Counted from the first letter of the stretch, positions 1 through 8,886 are shown. The stretch: 64,000 nucleotides of DNA from Croceivirga sp009797885 (GCA_045866215.1 AP035880.1:3906001-3970000); one strand, 5' to 3'. Notes: generated by a model not told the origin, from the letters alone. Translations and numbers: made by a program.

Positions 1-292
1 TTTGGTCGTTGGCCAGAATCTTGGTGTTGAATTTGAGATAATTGGGAAGCTCTTCTTTATCAAATAAGGCTTCAGGGACCAAACAGAACATATTGTTTTT
101 ATGGATGGCCATGACCTCTTCATAGGTCTCATCGATCAGTTTATACTTCGCAACAAGGGTTTTGAGCTCCTTAAGCAGTAAATAGGGTGTCGATTTTGTC
201 TTGAAGGCCACATGATCCGATAGCAATACCTTATTGGCAATGGTATCTATGGTACAAAAAGAAAGTCCATCCAGGCTAACCTGAATGGACAA
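1..292 (-). CDS. DUF3822 family protein, C-terminus outside window
   Basis: Reading the reverse strand from about 330 downwards gives an open frame to the window edge. It contains LSIQVSLDGLSFCTIDT, the opening of the DUF3822 family, a Bacteroidota protein with an actin-like fold of unknown function that usually neighbours rsmD. No ATG lies between the in-frame TAA at 332-334 (the stop of the upstream gene) and this motif. The start is therefore unusual: TTG at 292, immediately before the conserved motif, is my choice, and an ATC at 328 is another possibility. About 97 residues are visible. The family assignment rests on recall of the motif. The start codon is uncertain. Confidence 0.7.
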   Translation of the reverse strand, partial: MSIQVSLDGLSFCTIDTIANKVLLSDHVAFKTKSTPYLLLKELKTLVAKYKLIDETYEEVMAIHKNNMFCLVPEALFDKEELPNYLKFNTKILANDQ

Positions 293-331
293 TTTTTTAA
301 AAGGGTGCGTATGTGTCTTCGCCTCGATAGT

Positions 332-979
332 TTATTCGTTTTTTCTGTCGTAGATGGGCGGCCAATTTCCATTGGTACTGACATCTACAAGGGAACCTAC
401 CTTAAGATGGTCGCCATTCACTTCTTCAACACTGTTTCTTGCATTTTCCTGGGCCAACAAATCCTTAGGTTGATCGTACAGTATAACGTCCTTCTTCACC
501 TTAGCCTCAAACACTGGGGCCTTGTAGCCACTTTTCTCAATAATATCGGCTTTCAGTTCAAATTTTTCCGCATTTTGCGCATAGGGTACTTCCATCATGG
601 TTTTGTAACTGTCACTGTTTTTGAAGAGGGAATCCTTTACCTTAACAAAGCCAAGCGTGTCTATTACCACAGTATCCACTTGCAGTTCAATTTGGTAAAC
701 CCTATCATAGCGCATAAAGGAGGAATCCCGTTGTTGGGTGATGGTATAACTTCCGGTATCCACAAATTTGACCAAACTTTCAAAATTCCCGGCATACGTT
801 CCATTAACGGATTTGTAGGCCTCCTGGGAATCACGAATATCCTTTAGTTTATCAATTACAGACTGAAAACGTTCTTTACGTACCTGTTTAAACTCTATGG
901 GACCATTTACGGATTGATAAATCATATAGGCCAGACCGCAGCAAACAATCCATAAAACTATTTGTAAGATGGTTTTCAT
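332..979 (-). CDS. Membrane-anchored hypothetical protein
   Basis: This 215-residue protein has one N-terminal hydrophobic segment (about residues 4-22). A soluble, charged extracytoplasmic domain follows that is rich in Lys, Asp and Val. It has no catalytic motif that I recognise. It lies directly upstream of, and in the same frame as, the DUF3822 gene, so the two are probably one transcript. It diverges from the helicase gene across about 100 bp that must hold both promoters. Proteins of this type are common beside DUF3822 in Flavobacteriaceae (recall), but no function is assigned. Confidence 0.75.
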   Translation of the reverse strand: MKTILQIVLWIVCCGLAYMIYQSVNGPIEFKQVRKERFQSVIDKLKDIRDSQEAYKSVNGTYAGNFESLVKFVDTGSYTITQQRDSSFMRYDRVYQIELQVDTVVIDTLGFVKVKDSLFKNSDSYKTMMEVPYAQNAEKFELKADIIEKSGYKAPVFEAKVKKDVILYDQPKDLLAQENARNSVEEVNGDHLKVGSLVDVSTNGNWPPIYDRKNE

Positions 980-1081
980 TTTTTCTGAGTTAATTAGATT
1001 TAGTGGTTACAAGCAAATCTACAATTTTTTTTGAATCCCGAAAGTTTTCCCAGTAAAAATGATACCTATCTTTGGAAGTCC

Positions 1082-2521
1082 ATGAGCACCCTAACTTCCA
1101 AGGCTTTTCAAAAAATTCTAACGGAAAAATTTCCGCATCGACCCACCTTGTTGCAGGAGCTTACGTTAAACCGTATTTCCGACTTTATTTTTTCAAGGGA
1201 AAGTGAAGAACTCTTTTTGTTGAAGGGATATGCGGGGACCGGCAAGACCACCATTGTAGGTAGTTTGGTAAAGTATCTGTGGCACACCAAAATGAAGGCC
1301 GTTTTACTCGCACCTACGGGGCGGGCCGCCAAAGTAATTTCCAATTATGCCGGTACACAGGCGTTTACCATTCATAAAAAGATATATTTTCCCAAAAAAC
1401 AGTCCGGGGGAGGGGTCCAATTTGTACTGGCTCCCAACAAGCATAGGAACACCTTGTTTATCGTGGATGAAGCCTCAATGATTCCGGACATTCCCGCAGA
1501 TTCCAAACTTTTTGAGAATGGGTCTCTCTTGGATGATTTGATTTATTATGTCTATTCAGGACACAATTGTAAGTTGGTGTTGATTGGGGATACTGCCCAA
1601 TTACCGCCCGTAAAATTGGATTTAAGTCCGGCCCTTGAAGAGCAACGAATGGAATTGAATTATAATAAGTCTGTCATAAATGTGGAATTGGACGAGGTAA
1701 TGCGCCAAAGTGAAACCTCAGGAATTTTATTCAATGCCACCAACTTGAGGCAACAGATACAGTCAAGTTATTACGAGGGCTTTCAATTTTCATTACAGGA
1801 TTTTAAGGACATCCAAAGACTAAGGGACGGGCATGAAGTGCAAGAAGCCATAGATAATGCCTATGCGCAACATGGTAAGGAGGAAACCGCTTTTATCGTT
1901 CGCTCAAACAAAAGGGCCAATCTATACAACAAAAATATTAGGGAACGTATTCTATTTCTGGAAAATGATATTGCCGTAGGTGATTTTATGATGGTAGTGA
2001 AAAACAATTATTTCTGGTTAAAGCCCAGCTCGGAAGCCGGGTTTATTGCAAACGGGGATATTATCGAAATTCTGGAATTATTTGCCATCAAGGAACTGTA
2101 TGGCTTCCGTTTTGCCGAAGTCAAGGTCCAAATGGTGGATTACCCCAATCAAAGACCTTTTGAAACTGTACTCCTCTTGGATACCATTACCGCCGAAACC
2201 CCTTCACTCTCCTACGAGGACGGTAACCGGTTATATCAAGAAGTACTAAAGGACTATGCCCATGAAAAGTCAAAATACAGACAGTTTATGGGGGTAAAGA
2301 ACAATTCATTTTTTAACGCCCTACAGGTTAAATTTTCGTATGCCATTACTTGTCATAAATCCCAGGGAGGACAGTGGAATACTGTTTTTGTTGAACAACC
2401 TTACCTCCCAAATGGCATGAGCAAGGAATATCTGCGTTGGTTGTACACCGCGGTGACCCGTGCAAAGGAAAACCTTTATCTCATAGGTTTCAAGGATGAT
2501 TTTTTTGTTGATACGGAATGA
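1082..2521 (+). CDS. RecD-like AAA ATPase / DNA helicase
   Basis: This is a superfamily 1B helicase of the short RecD/Pif1-like type (479 residues). Walker A GYAGTGKTT lies at about residues 49-57, and Walker B reads LFIVDEASM. A middle motif GDTAQLPPV provides the Q-containing helicase motif III. The C-terminal UvrD_C_2-like part carries ITCHKSQGGQW (motif V) and YTAVTRAKENL (motif VI). All key residues are present, so it should be active. The ATG at 1082 was chosen over an upstream in-frame TTG at 1031, because the extra 17 residues are not conserved-looking and precede a better codon. It lacks the N-terminal extensions of true RecD. Its likely role is in DNA repair or replication-fork processing. 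Confidence 0.88.
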   Translation: MSTLTSKAFQKILTEKFPHRPTLLQELTLNRISDFIFSRESEELFLLKGYAGTGKTTIVGSLVKYLWHTKMKAVLLAPTGRAAKVISNYAGTQAFTIHKKIYFPKKQSGGGVQFVLAPNKHRNTLFIVDEASMIPDIPADSKLFENGSLLDDLIYYVYSGHNCKLVLIGDTAQLPPVKLDLSPALEEQRMELNYNKSVINVELDEVMRQSETSGILFNATNLRQQIQSSYYEGFQFSLQDFKDIQRLRDGHEVQEAIDNAYAQHGKEETAFIVRSNKRANLYNKNIRERILFLENDIAVGDFMMVVKNNYFWLKPSSEAGFIANGDIIEILELFAIKELYGFRFAEVKVQMVDYPNQRPFETVLLLDTITAETPSLSYEDGNRLYQEVLKDYAHEKSKYRQFMGVKNNSFFNALQVKFSYAITCHKSQGGQWNTVFVEQPYLPNGMSKEYLRWLYTAVTRAKENLYLIGFKDDFFVDTE

Positions 2522-2545
2522 GCTATATTGCCATAAACGCGTGCC

Positions 2546-3115
2546 ATGACACCAGAGACCGTAATTAGTATTTTTTTAGGAGTGGGACTTGCGGCCTCAG
2601 CTGGTTTTCGTGTCTTTTTACCGCTGTTCGCCTTAAGTTTGGCAGCCTATTTTGGGGTTTGGGATTTGAATGATAATTGGGAATGGATAGGTAGCTTTGC
2701 CGCAGTCCTTACCCTTGGAATTGCCACAGTGGTGGAAATATTTGCGTACTTCATTCCATGGGTGGACAACGCTTTGGATACCATAGCACTGCCCTTGGCG
2801 GCCATAGCGGGAACGGCGGTTATGGTTTCAACGGTGGCAAATTTGGATCCCGTGGTGACCTGGTCCTTGGCAATAATCGCCGGTGGTGGCACGGCTTCGG
2901 CCATTAAAGGTGCCAATGCAACGGGCAGATTGACCTCTACGGCCACTACGGGAGGTGTGGCCAATCCCATTGTTTCCACCTTGGAAACCGGTACTGCAGC
3001 GGTTGTGTCCACGGCTTCCATATTCTTTCCTGTGGGCGCGGCCATATTGGTCATCATCATTTTGGTCATTATTTTTAGGATATACAGAAAGTTACGTCCA
3101 AAAATCAAAAACTGA
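2546..3115 (+). CDS. DUF4126 family membrane protein
   Basis: This 189-residue polytopic inner-membrane protein begins with a glycine-rich helix containing LGVGLAASAGFRVFLP, typical of DUF4126. Several further hydrophobic segments follow, and the basic tail is RIYRKLRPKIKN. The pattern of Gly/Ala-rich repeats with a central SAIKGANATGRL is characteristic of the family. Its function is unknown. It sits 24 bp after the helicase gene and 7 bp before kdsB on the same strand, so all may share a transcript. Confidence 0.82.
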   Translation: MTPETVISIFLGVGLAASAGFRVFLPLFALSLAAYFGVWDLNDNWEWIGSFAAVLTLGIATVVEIFAYFIPWVDNALDTIALPLAAIAGTAVMVSTVANLDPVVTWSLAIIAGGGTASAIKGANATGRLTSTATTGGVANPIVSTLETGTAAVVSTASIFFPVGAAILVIIILVIIFRIYRKLRPKIKN

Positions 3116-3122
3116 TTTCCAT

Positions 3123-3851
3123 ATGAACATCATTTCCATGATACCTGCACGTTACCAAGCATCCCGATTTCCCGCAAAACTAATGCAGGATTTGGGCGGG
3201 AAACCGGTAATCTTAAGGACCTATGAGGCGGCCGTTGGGACCAAGCTGTTCAATAAGGTATATGTAGTGACGGACAGCGCTGCAATCCATGATTTGATCA
3301 AGGCCAATGGAGGTCAGGTCATAATGAGCAAAGAGGAACACCAAAGTGGAAGTGACCGAATTGCGGAGGCGGTAACCGATTTGGAGGTTGATGTGGTAGT
3401 AAATGTTCAGGGGGATGAACCTTTCATAGATAGGGAAAGCCTAACCAAGGTAATTCAGGTTTTTCATGAGGATGTAAACCAGGAAATAGATTTGGCCTCC
3501 TTGATGACCCCGATTACGGATTGGGATGAGATTTCCAATCCCAATACGGTAAAAGTAATTGTGAACAATAATAATTTTGCCCTTTATTTTTCGAGGTCAC
3601 CCATACCGTATCCCCGCAATAAGGAGCTGGATACCCCATATTTTAAACACAAAGGAATTTATGCCTTCAGAAAGCGCGCCTTAATGGATTTTAAGAAGTT
3701 GCCCATGTTGACATTGGAAGCCACGGAAAAAATTGAGGCCATTCGATTTTTGGAGTATGGGAAAAAAATAAAAATGGTTGAAACCAATGTAACCGGTGTT
3801 GAAATAGATACCCCGGAAGATTTGGAAAGAGCACGTAAGGAATGGAAATAG
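3123..3851 (+). CDS. kdsB: 3-deoxy-manno-octulosonate cytidylyltransferase (CMP-Kdo synthetase)
   Basis: KdsB activates Kdo with CTP to CMP-Kdo, the donor for lipid A inner-core glycosylation, in the cytoplasm. The 242-residue product starts MNIISMIPARYQASRFPAK, the conserved nucleotide-binding loop. It also has VNVQGDEPFI (the metal-binding QGDEP motif) and the substrate-binding sequence YFSRSPIPYPR. Its length matches the family. An in-frame ATG at 2955 overlaps the preceding gene and adds non-conserved residues, so the start at 3123 is preferred. Its 3' end overlaps the HAD gene by 10 bp. The next genes (phosphatase, KdnB-like oxidase) suggest a dedicated Kdo or modified-Kdo cluster. Confidence 0.96.
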   Translation: MNIISMIPARYQASRFPAKLMQDLGGKPVILRTYEAAVGTKLFNKVYVVTDSAAIHDLIKANGGQVIMSKEEHQSGSDRIAEAVTDLEVDVVVNVQGDEPFIDRESLTKVIQVFHEDVNQEIDLASLMTPITDWDEISNPNTVKVIVNNNNFALYFSRSPIPYPRNKELDTPYFKHKGIYAFRKRALMDFKKLPMLTLEATEKIEAIRFLEYGKKIKMVETNVTGVEIDTPEDLERARKEWK

Positions 3852-4549
3852 GTTTTGAAAACATTAAGGTAATCGGGTTTGATGCCGATGATACGCTTTG
3901 GGTCAATGAGACCTATTTCAGGGAAACGGAAGAGCGGTTTGCTGAACTTTTGGAGGGATACGAAACCAAGAATAAAATAGACCAGGAGCTTTTTAAGATG
4001 GAAATGAAGAATCTGGATCTTTATGGGTATGGCATAAAAGGATTTATGCTGTCCATGATAGAATCCGCCTTGGATTTATCCAATGGTTCCATAGCCCAGC
4101 ATACCATTTCGGACATCATAGGTTTAGGTAAAAAAATGATTGCACATCCCGTGGAGCTTTTGGATGGTGTGGAGGAGGTGCTGAAGGCCCTGGAAAAAAA
4201 ATACCGTTTAATTGTCCTGACGAAGGGGGACTTATTGGACCAGGAACGTAAATTGGAAAAGTCCGGGCTTTCCCGTTATTTCCATCACGTGGAAGTGCTG
4301 AGCGATAAGAAGGAAGCGAATTATAAAAACCTTTTGGACCACTTGGAAATTCCCATTGAGTCCTTTTTAATGATTGGAAACTCCTTGAAGTCCGATGTTA
4401 TCCCTATCTTGAATCTGGGGGGGAATGCCGTTCATGTTCCATTTCATACCACTTGGGCCCATGAATTGGTATCGGAGGAAGAAGAGCGAACCAACAATCA
4501 TTTAAAGCTAAATTCCATTAGGGATGTTTTGAAGTATTTAGAGTTGTGA
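3842..4549 (+). CDS. HAD-superfamily hydrolase (YjjG/PGP-like)
   Basis: This is a 235-residue haloacid dehalogenase-type phosphatase. The nucleophile motif DADDT is at residues 14-18. Motif II Thr lies in VLTKGD, and the acidic motif IV is in MIGNSLKSD. A helical C1 cap lies between motifs I and II. The cap makes it unlike KdsC, which is a capless tetramer, so it is probably not the Kdo-8-phosphate phosphatase. The start overlaps kdsB by 10 bp and the stop overlaps the next gene by 1 bp, which indicates translational coupling. Substrate unknown; from context it may be a sugar phosphate or a side product of the Kdo branch. Confidence 0.85.
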   Translation: MEIGFENIKVIGFDADDTLWVNETYFRETEERFAELLEGYETKNKIDQELFKMEMKNLDLYGYGIKGFMLSMIESALDLSNGSIAQHTISDIIGLGKKMIAHPVELLDGVEEVLKALEKKYRLIVLTKGDLLDQERKLEKSGLSRYFHHVEVLSDKKEANYKNLLDHLEIPIESFLMIGNSLKSDVIPILNLGGNAVHVPFHTTWAHELVSEEEERTNNHLKLNSIRDVLKYLEL

Positions 4550-5676
4550 TGAAGGAACAAAAACATATGCAAACCAAAGCCCCCATGCAAAGACCAAAAA
4601 CGTCTTACAAGAATTTCCCTATGGTGCCAAGGGTGGTTTATGGAAGGGGAAGTTTTGGACAGCTCGGTGATATTTTATTACCGAAACGAAGAAACGCTGA
4701 GGCTCCCTTTATTTTTTTAGTGGATGATTTTTTTGAAGGTTCAGTTTTGGAACAGCGCATACCTTGGCTTTTTAACGATCAAATCATTTTTATTTCTGCA
4801 GATGAGGAACCAAAAACGCAACAGGTTGATGCCCTGGTCCAAAAAATAAAAGATGATTTTGGGGAAATGCCTTCAGGAATTGTTGGGATTGGAGGTGGGA
4901 CACTTTTGGATTTGGCCAAAGCAGTGGCGATAATGATGAACAATCCTGGCCCTTCGTCCAATTACCAGGGATGGGACTTGGTCAAAAAGCCTGCATTGTA
5001 CCATATTGGGATTCCTACCATAAGCGGAACGGGGGCAGAGGTTTCCAGAACGGCAGTTTTGTTGGGACCAGAAAAAAAACTGGGAATCAATTCGGATTAT
5101 ACGACCTACGATCAAGTGGTGTTGGATTCGGATTTGTTGTCCACGGTACCAAAAGAACAATGGTTTTACACCGGGATGGATTGCTTTATCCATTGTGTGG
5201 AATCGCTCAATGGGACCTATTTAAATGCCTTTAGCCAGAGTTATGGGGAAAAGGCGCTGAGTTTATGCAAAGAAGTGTTTTTAGGGGATTTACCCCAAAA
5301 AGAATCCGAAGACAAATTAATGATGGCTTCTTGGCATGGAGGTATGAGTATTGCGTATTCCCAAGTGGGGATAGCCCATGCCATGAGTTATGGACTTTCC
5401 TATCTTCTGGGAACCAAACACGGTATAGGCAATTGTCTGGTGTTTCAACATTTGGATAGGTATTATCCCAAAGGAGTGAAGCTATTCAATGAGATGAAGG
5501 AAAAACATGGGATTCAGCTTCCAGAAAATGTTTGTGCCGATCTTACCTCTTCCGATTTGGAGCTCATGGCACAAATTTCCCTATCTATGGAGCCCCTATG
5601 GGAAAACGCCCTGGGAAGGGATTGGAAAAAACATATTGATATGGATGGTCTACTTTCCATTTACCAAAAGATTTAG
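4549..5676 (+). CDS. kdnB: Iron-containing alcohol dehydrogenase, KdnB-like (Kdo 8-oxidase)
   Basis: This group III metal-dependent alcohol dehydrogenase has about 375 residues. The N-terminus has YKNFPMVPRVVYGRGSFGQL, which I recognise from KdnB. KdnB oxidises the C8 hydroxyl of Kdo to an aldehyde on the route to 8-amino-Kdo. The dinucleotide-binding loop is GIGGGTLLDLAKA, the conserved substrate loop is ISGTGAEVSRT, and the metal-site region includes HAMSYGLSYLLGTKHGIGN. GTG at 4546 and ATG at 4549 are adjacent candidate starts; ATG is chosen. The gene overlaps the HAD gene and abuts the acyltransferase gene. The partner aminotransferase KdnA is not visible in the window. The family is certain; the specific KdnB activity is inferred from the motif and from kdsB nearby. 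Confidence 0.8.
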   Translation: MKEQKHMQTKAPMQRPKTSYKNFPMVPRVVYGRGSFGQLGDILLPKRRNAEAPFIFLVDDFFEGSVLEQRIPWLFNDQIIFISADEEPKTQQVDALVQKIKDDFGEMPSGIVGIGGGTLLDLAKAVAIMMNNPGPSSNYQGWDLVKKPALYHIGIPTISGTGAEVSRTAVLLGPEKKLGINSDYTTYDQVVLDSDLLSTVPKEQWFYTGMDCFIHCVESLNGTYLNAFSQSYGEKALSLCKEVFLGDLPQKESEDKLMMASWHGGMSIAYSQVGIAHAMSYGLSYLLGTKHGIGNCLVFQHLDRYYPKGVKLFNEMKEKHGIQLPENVCADLTSSDLELMAQISLSMEPLWENALGRDWKKHIDMDGLLSIYQKI

Positions 5677-6222
5677 ATGCTGCACTTCATCGCTAAGTTC
5701 ATCTTTTTTAAGGTGATGAAATGGAAGTTGGAAGGAACTTTTCCAAATCTGGATAAGTGCGTTGTCATTGTCATTCCCCACACCCATTGGTTGGACTTCC
5801 CATTGGGGGTAATTGTCCGTAAGGTGGTGAACAAGGAAATTCACTATGTTGGAAAAAAAGGGCTGTTCAAAGCCCCTTACGGTTGGTTCTTTAGATGGTT
5901 GGGAGGGGCCCCGGTAGATCGCTCCCAGAAGCAAAATATGGTGGATGCCGTCGCCCAGGTTTTTGAAGAAAGGGAGGTTTTCCGATTTGCGCTGGCGCCA
6001 GAAGGTACCCGAAAGAAAGTGAGTGCGCTAAAAACAGGGTTTTACTATATCGCTAAAAAAAGCAATGTACCCATTGTTATGGTCGCTTTCGATTTTGGAA
6101 AAAAACAGGTGAAAATATCGGAGCCGCTATGGACAAGTGACGATATCAACAAAGACTTTAGGAAGGTGAGGGAATTTTTCAAAGGGGTAAAAGGAAAAAT
6201 TCCGGAATACAGTTTTGGATAA
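5677..6222 (+). CDS. PlsC-like 1-acylglycerol-3-phosphate acyltransferase family protein
   Basis: This 181-residue membrane-associated acyltransferase has the catalytic HX4D motif in PHTHWLDF. The acceptor-binding motif is APEGTRKK. It is shorter than typical PlsC (about 240 residues). The N-terminal hydrophobic segment is brief, so it is probably a peripheral protein. It starts immediately after the TAG of the KdnB-like gene with no spacer, consistent with one operon. From context it may acylate a lipid or lipid A-like acceptor. Lysophosphatidic acid is the family default. The substrate is not determinable here. Confidence 0.86.
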   Translation: MLHFIAKFIFFKVMKWKLEGTFPNLDKCVVIVIPHTHWLDFPLGVIVRKVVNKEIHYVGKKGLFKAPYGWFFRWLGGAPVDRSQKQNMVDAVAQVFEEREVFRFALAPEGTRKKVSALKTGFYYIAKKSNVPIVMVAFDFGKKQVKISEPLWTSDDINKDFRKVREFFKGVKGKIPEYSFG

Positions 6223-6233
6223 GCTTTTAGTTT

Positions 6234-6296
6234 CCATCAACCATCAACCATCAACCATCAACCATCAACCATCAACCGTCAACCAACAACCATCAA
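6234..6296. repeat. Heptanucleotide tandem repeat (CCATCAA)9
   Basis: Nine consecutive 7-bp units of CCATCAA fill the gap between two convergent genes. Units 7 and 8 carry single changes (CCGTCAA, CCAACAA). The array is outside any coding sequence. Confidence 0.95.
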
Positions 6297-6304
6297 CCTT
6301 AGCG

Positions 6305-6808
6305 CTACGTCTTTTTTAAAATCTTGGGTGCTTTCTGGCTTTCCTTTTTTTCGGTATTTCCCGGAAAAACCAAATTGGTGCTCGAATAACTTTTACCAAA
6401 TGTAATTGCGGCCGCATAGACCTGTTGAATGGCATCTATGACCTGAGCTTCGCTCAATTCTTTGAGGGGATGGGTGTAAACGGACCAAATTATCTCATCA
6501 CTTAACGCATATTTCACATCCAATACGGAATGAAAATTGGCAACCAGGGCATTTAACAGCTCTTCCTCCCCAAGTTTCTCCCGTTCCACAATAGGTGAAA
6601 TGATACGCATACGATTGGCACCCTCATCATAAACACAAATAAGCATGGCATCATTAAATAAGAATCGGATGGAATTTCCTTGAACACTGACCGTATCTGC
6701 TTCTGCTTGGATAATGTCTAAAAGTTTTTCCGAGTTCATCCCTTGGGCAGATGCTTCAAAAATTGAAAATAGAAACAGAAGTGCTAGGGTTATGCGATAC
6801 ATGGTCAT
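6305..6808 (-). CDS. Secreted hypothetical protein, YbjN-like fold possible
   Basis: This 167-residue protein has a signal peptide (residues 1-21, ending in EASAQ). The mature domain of about 120 residues has alternating strands and helices. The tail is basic and low in complexity, with repeated Lys. The layout of strands followed by a helix resembles YbjN/type III chaperone-like domains, but this is a weak impression from the sequence alone. It is convergent with the acyltransferase gene. It lies downstream of yebC on the same strand with a 147-bp gap, so it is likely a separate transcript. No function assigned. Confidence 0.7.
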   Translation of the reverse strand: MTMYRITLALLFLFSIFEASAQGMNSEKLLDIIQAEADTVSVQGNSIRFLFNDAMLICVYDEGANRMRIISPIVEREKLGEEELLNALVANFHSVLDVKYALSDEIIWSVYTHPLKELSEAQVIDAIQQVYAAAITFGKSYSSTNLVFPGNTEKKESQKAPKILKKT

Positions 6809-6955
6809 GCTTTTTTGCTTAGTCGGGAGGCAAGTACCATTGTTTACATGGAGTAGGGAATTATTTTCAAATAGAGCTGTTCGGGAAAGCCAGGAAACCA
6901 GTTGTTAAACATTATTTGAAGGAGAATACACACCACATTTTGGTCTCAAAAAAAA

Positions 6956-7666
6956 TCATTCCTTCATCGTGTGGTAGACGTTCTGCACATCGTCGTCTTC
7001 CTCAATTTTCTCCAGTAACTTCTCTACATCGGCCACCTGTTCTGCATTGAGTTCCTTGGTCACTTGGGGAATGCGTTCAAAACCAGAGGATAGGATTTCT
7101 ATTTCGCGGGCTTCCAATTCCTTTTGGATATCGCCAAAACTTTCAAAAGGGGCATAGATCAATAGACCGTCATCATCTACAAATACCTCTTCGGCCCCAA
7201 AATCTATCATTTCCAATTCCAGTTCCTCTGGATCAATTCCTTCACCGTTAATTCTAAAATTACAGCTATGGTCAAACATAAACTCAACCGAACCGGAAGT
7301 GCCCAAGCTTCCATTGCACTTGTTAAAGTAGCTTCTGATATTGGCAACGGTCCTGGTATTGTTGTCCGTTGCGGTTTCTATAAGAATGGCGATACCGTGG
7401 GGGGCATACCCTTCAAAAAGGACTTCCTTATAATCGCCCTGGGATTTATCTGAGGCGCGTTTAATGGCCCGTTCAATATTATCCTTGGGCATATTTACGG
7501 CCTTGGCATTTTGAATCACCGCCCTTAGCCGGGAATTGGCATCCGGGTCAGGACCCCCTTCCTTTACTGCCATTACAATGTCTTTCCCAATTCTGGTAAA
7601 TGCCTTGGACATAGCGGCCCAACGCTTCATTTTTCGTGCTTTTCTAAATTCAAAAGCTCTACCCAT
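6956..7666 (-). CDS. yebC: YebC/PmpR family protein
   Basis: This 236-residue protein matches the YebC family over its whole length. The N-terminal domain contains KRWAAMSKAFTRIGKDI. The NMPKDNIERAIKRAS helix that follows is the family signature. An acidic C-terminal domain ends in EEDDDVQNVYHTM. Family members have been described as transcriptional regulators and, more recently, as ribosome-associated factors that help translate difficult motifs. The sequence cannot distinguish these roles. It is the last conserved gene of the leftward run that begins with the thr operon. Confidence 0.95.
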   Translation of the reverse strand: MGRAFEFRKARKMKRWAAMSKAFTRIGKDIVMAVKEGGPDPDANSRLRAVIQNAKAVNMPKDNIERAIKRASDKSQGDYKEVLFEGYAPHGIAILIETATDNNTRTVANIRSYFNKCNGSLGTSGSVEFMFDHSCNFRINGEGIDPEELELEMIDFGAEEVFVDDDGLLIYAPFESFGDIQKELEAREIEILSSGFERIPQVTKELNAEQVADVEKLLEKIEEDDDVQNVYHTMKE

Positions 7667-7758
7667 ATCCTAATTCGATTTTATCTGGAACTCATTCCAA
7701 AAAGTTTAAATGAGTTCCTGGTCAAATTTAACAAAACCCATCTTTGTCGCACAACTCT

Positions 7759-8046
7759 TTAGTGCTCCTTTAGAATTTGTTCAATGGTCGTGGCCAATTC
7801 AATATCGTTTGTGGTAATGCCATCCGCATCATGGGTATTTAAACGAATGGTAAGGGAATTGTAAACGTTTTCCCAGTTGGGATGGTGATTCTGGGCTTCA
7901 CACTCAAAAGCCACTCGGACCATAAAACCAAAAGCTTCCTTGAAATCTTTAAACTTAAAGGATTTGACAATAAAACCGTTGTCCAGTTTCCATCCCTTTA
8001 AGGCTGTAAGTGCAGAAATGATCTGTTGTTCATTAAGTTTTTCCAT
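7759..8046 (-). CDS. phhB: Pterin-4a-carbinolamine dehydratase
   Basis: This 95-residue enzyme dehydrates 4a-hydroxytetrahydrobiopterin and so recycles the pterin cofactor of aromatic amino acid hydroxylases. The active-site signature is present as HHPNWENVYN, followed by LTIRLNTHDADGIT. Length and motif match the family exactly. It lies 18 bp downstream of the SDR gene on the same strand and is probably co-transcribed with it. No phenylalanine hydroxylase gene lies in the window. Confidence 0.94.
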   Translation of the reverse strand: MEKLNEQQIISALTALKGWKLDNGFIVKSFKFKDFKEAFGFMVRVAFECEAQNHHPNWENVYNSLTIRLNTHDADGITTNDIELATTIEQILKEH

Positions 8047-8064
8047 GAACTAAATTTAAGGAAT

Positions 8065-8886
8065 TCATTCCACCGATAGGTGATGGTCTACCACTTCCTG
8101 ATATGAAAACCTTAGATTTTTGGGAAGGGTATTGGATTTGGGAAGTGCTGCAAGATATCTATCATCATTGGTAGTGAACACCTTTTTAAGAACAGGATGG
8201 TAATTTCCGATTCTTTTGATCACTTCCTTTATAAAATCTTCATGATGCACCAAATCCGTACTGCCCAAATGGTAAATCCCCTTTTTGTTCCTGTTGATCA
8301 GGTAATGGATTTGTTGGGTTAGGCGGTCATCGGTGGTCACATTGATGATAAGGTTTGGAAATACTTCTATGGGTTCATTGGCATCCAAAAGGGTTTTGAT
8401 TTCCTTGAGACGTGGGGATGCATTTCCAAATACCATGGGCACGCGCAGGATTCCTATTTTTTCTTCGGGCATCCGAAGCATCATATTCTCAATCCTGATT
8501 TTCAGTTTTCCATAGATGCTTTCCGATAGGGTTTTGTCGAACTCATAGGAAGGATATTTACTATAGGCATCAAATACATTGGCCGAAGAGAGAAAATAAA
8601 GGCGGCATTTATTTTTTGCCAGGTATTCCATTAAATGGATGTGCGCTTGAATTTGACCAGAAAAATTCCCTCTCAATGAAGAGATGATCACGTCTGGTCG
8701 AATTCTTTCCACCACCCGATAAATGTCATCTTCATTTAAATCATACCTGAAGAACTGACTGTTTGCGGCAAAAGCCGTATTGGAACAATAGGTGCCGTAG
8801 GTGTCAAAATAATTGCACAGTTCCTTATAAATGGCATTTCCTATAAATCCACTTGCCCCTAGGATAAGAATCTTGTTTTTCTTCAA
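8065..8886 (-). CDS. NAD-dependent epimerase/dehydratase, RmlD-like extended SDR
   Basis: This 273-residue protein has an N-terminal Rossmann fold. The glycine-rich loop is GASGFIG at about residues 10-16. The usual YxxxK is weak: the candidate is YGKLK within SESIYGKLKIR. Later strands fit RmlD-type dTDP-4-dehydrorhamnose reductases, for example IGILRVPMVFG. It overlaps the glutaminase gene by 4 bp (ATGA-type), which indicates translational coupling. Substrate unknown. A sugar-nucleotide or other NAD(P)-linked reduction is likely. Confidence 0.8.
   Translation of the reverse strand: MKKNKILILGASGFIGNAIYKELCNYFDTYGTYCSNTAFAANSQFFRYDLNEDDIYRVVERIRPDVIISSLRGNFSGQIQAHIHLMEYLAKNKCRLYFLSSANVFDAYSKYPSYEFDKTLSESIYGKLKIRIENMMLRMPEEKIGILRVPMVFGNASPRLKEIKTLLDANEPIEVFPNLIINVTTDDRLTQQIHYLINRNKKGIYHLGSTDLVHHEDFIKEVIKRIGNYHPVLKKVFTTNDDRYLAALPKSNTLPKNLRFSYQEVVDHHLSVE

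Noticed and set aside
2955..3122. N-terminal extension of kdsB
   Set aside because: It overlaps the DUF4126 gene in another frame, is unconserved in character, and would put the signature MIPARYQASRFPAK deep inside the protein.
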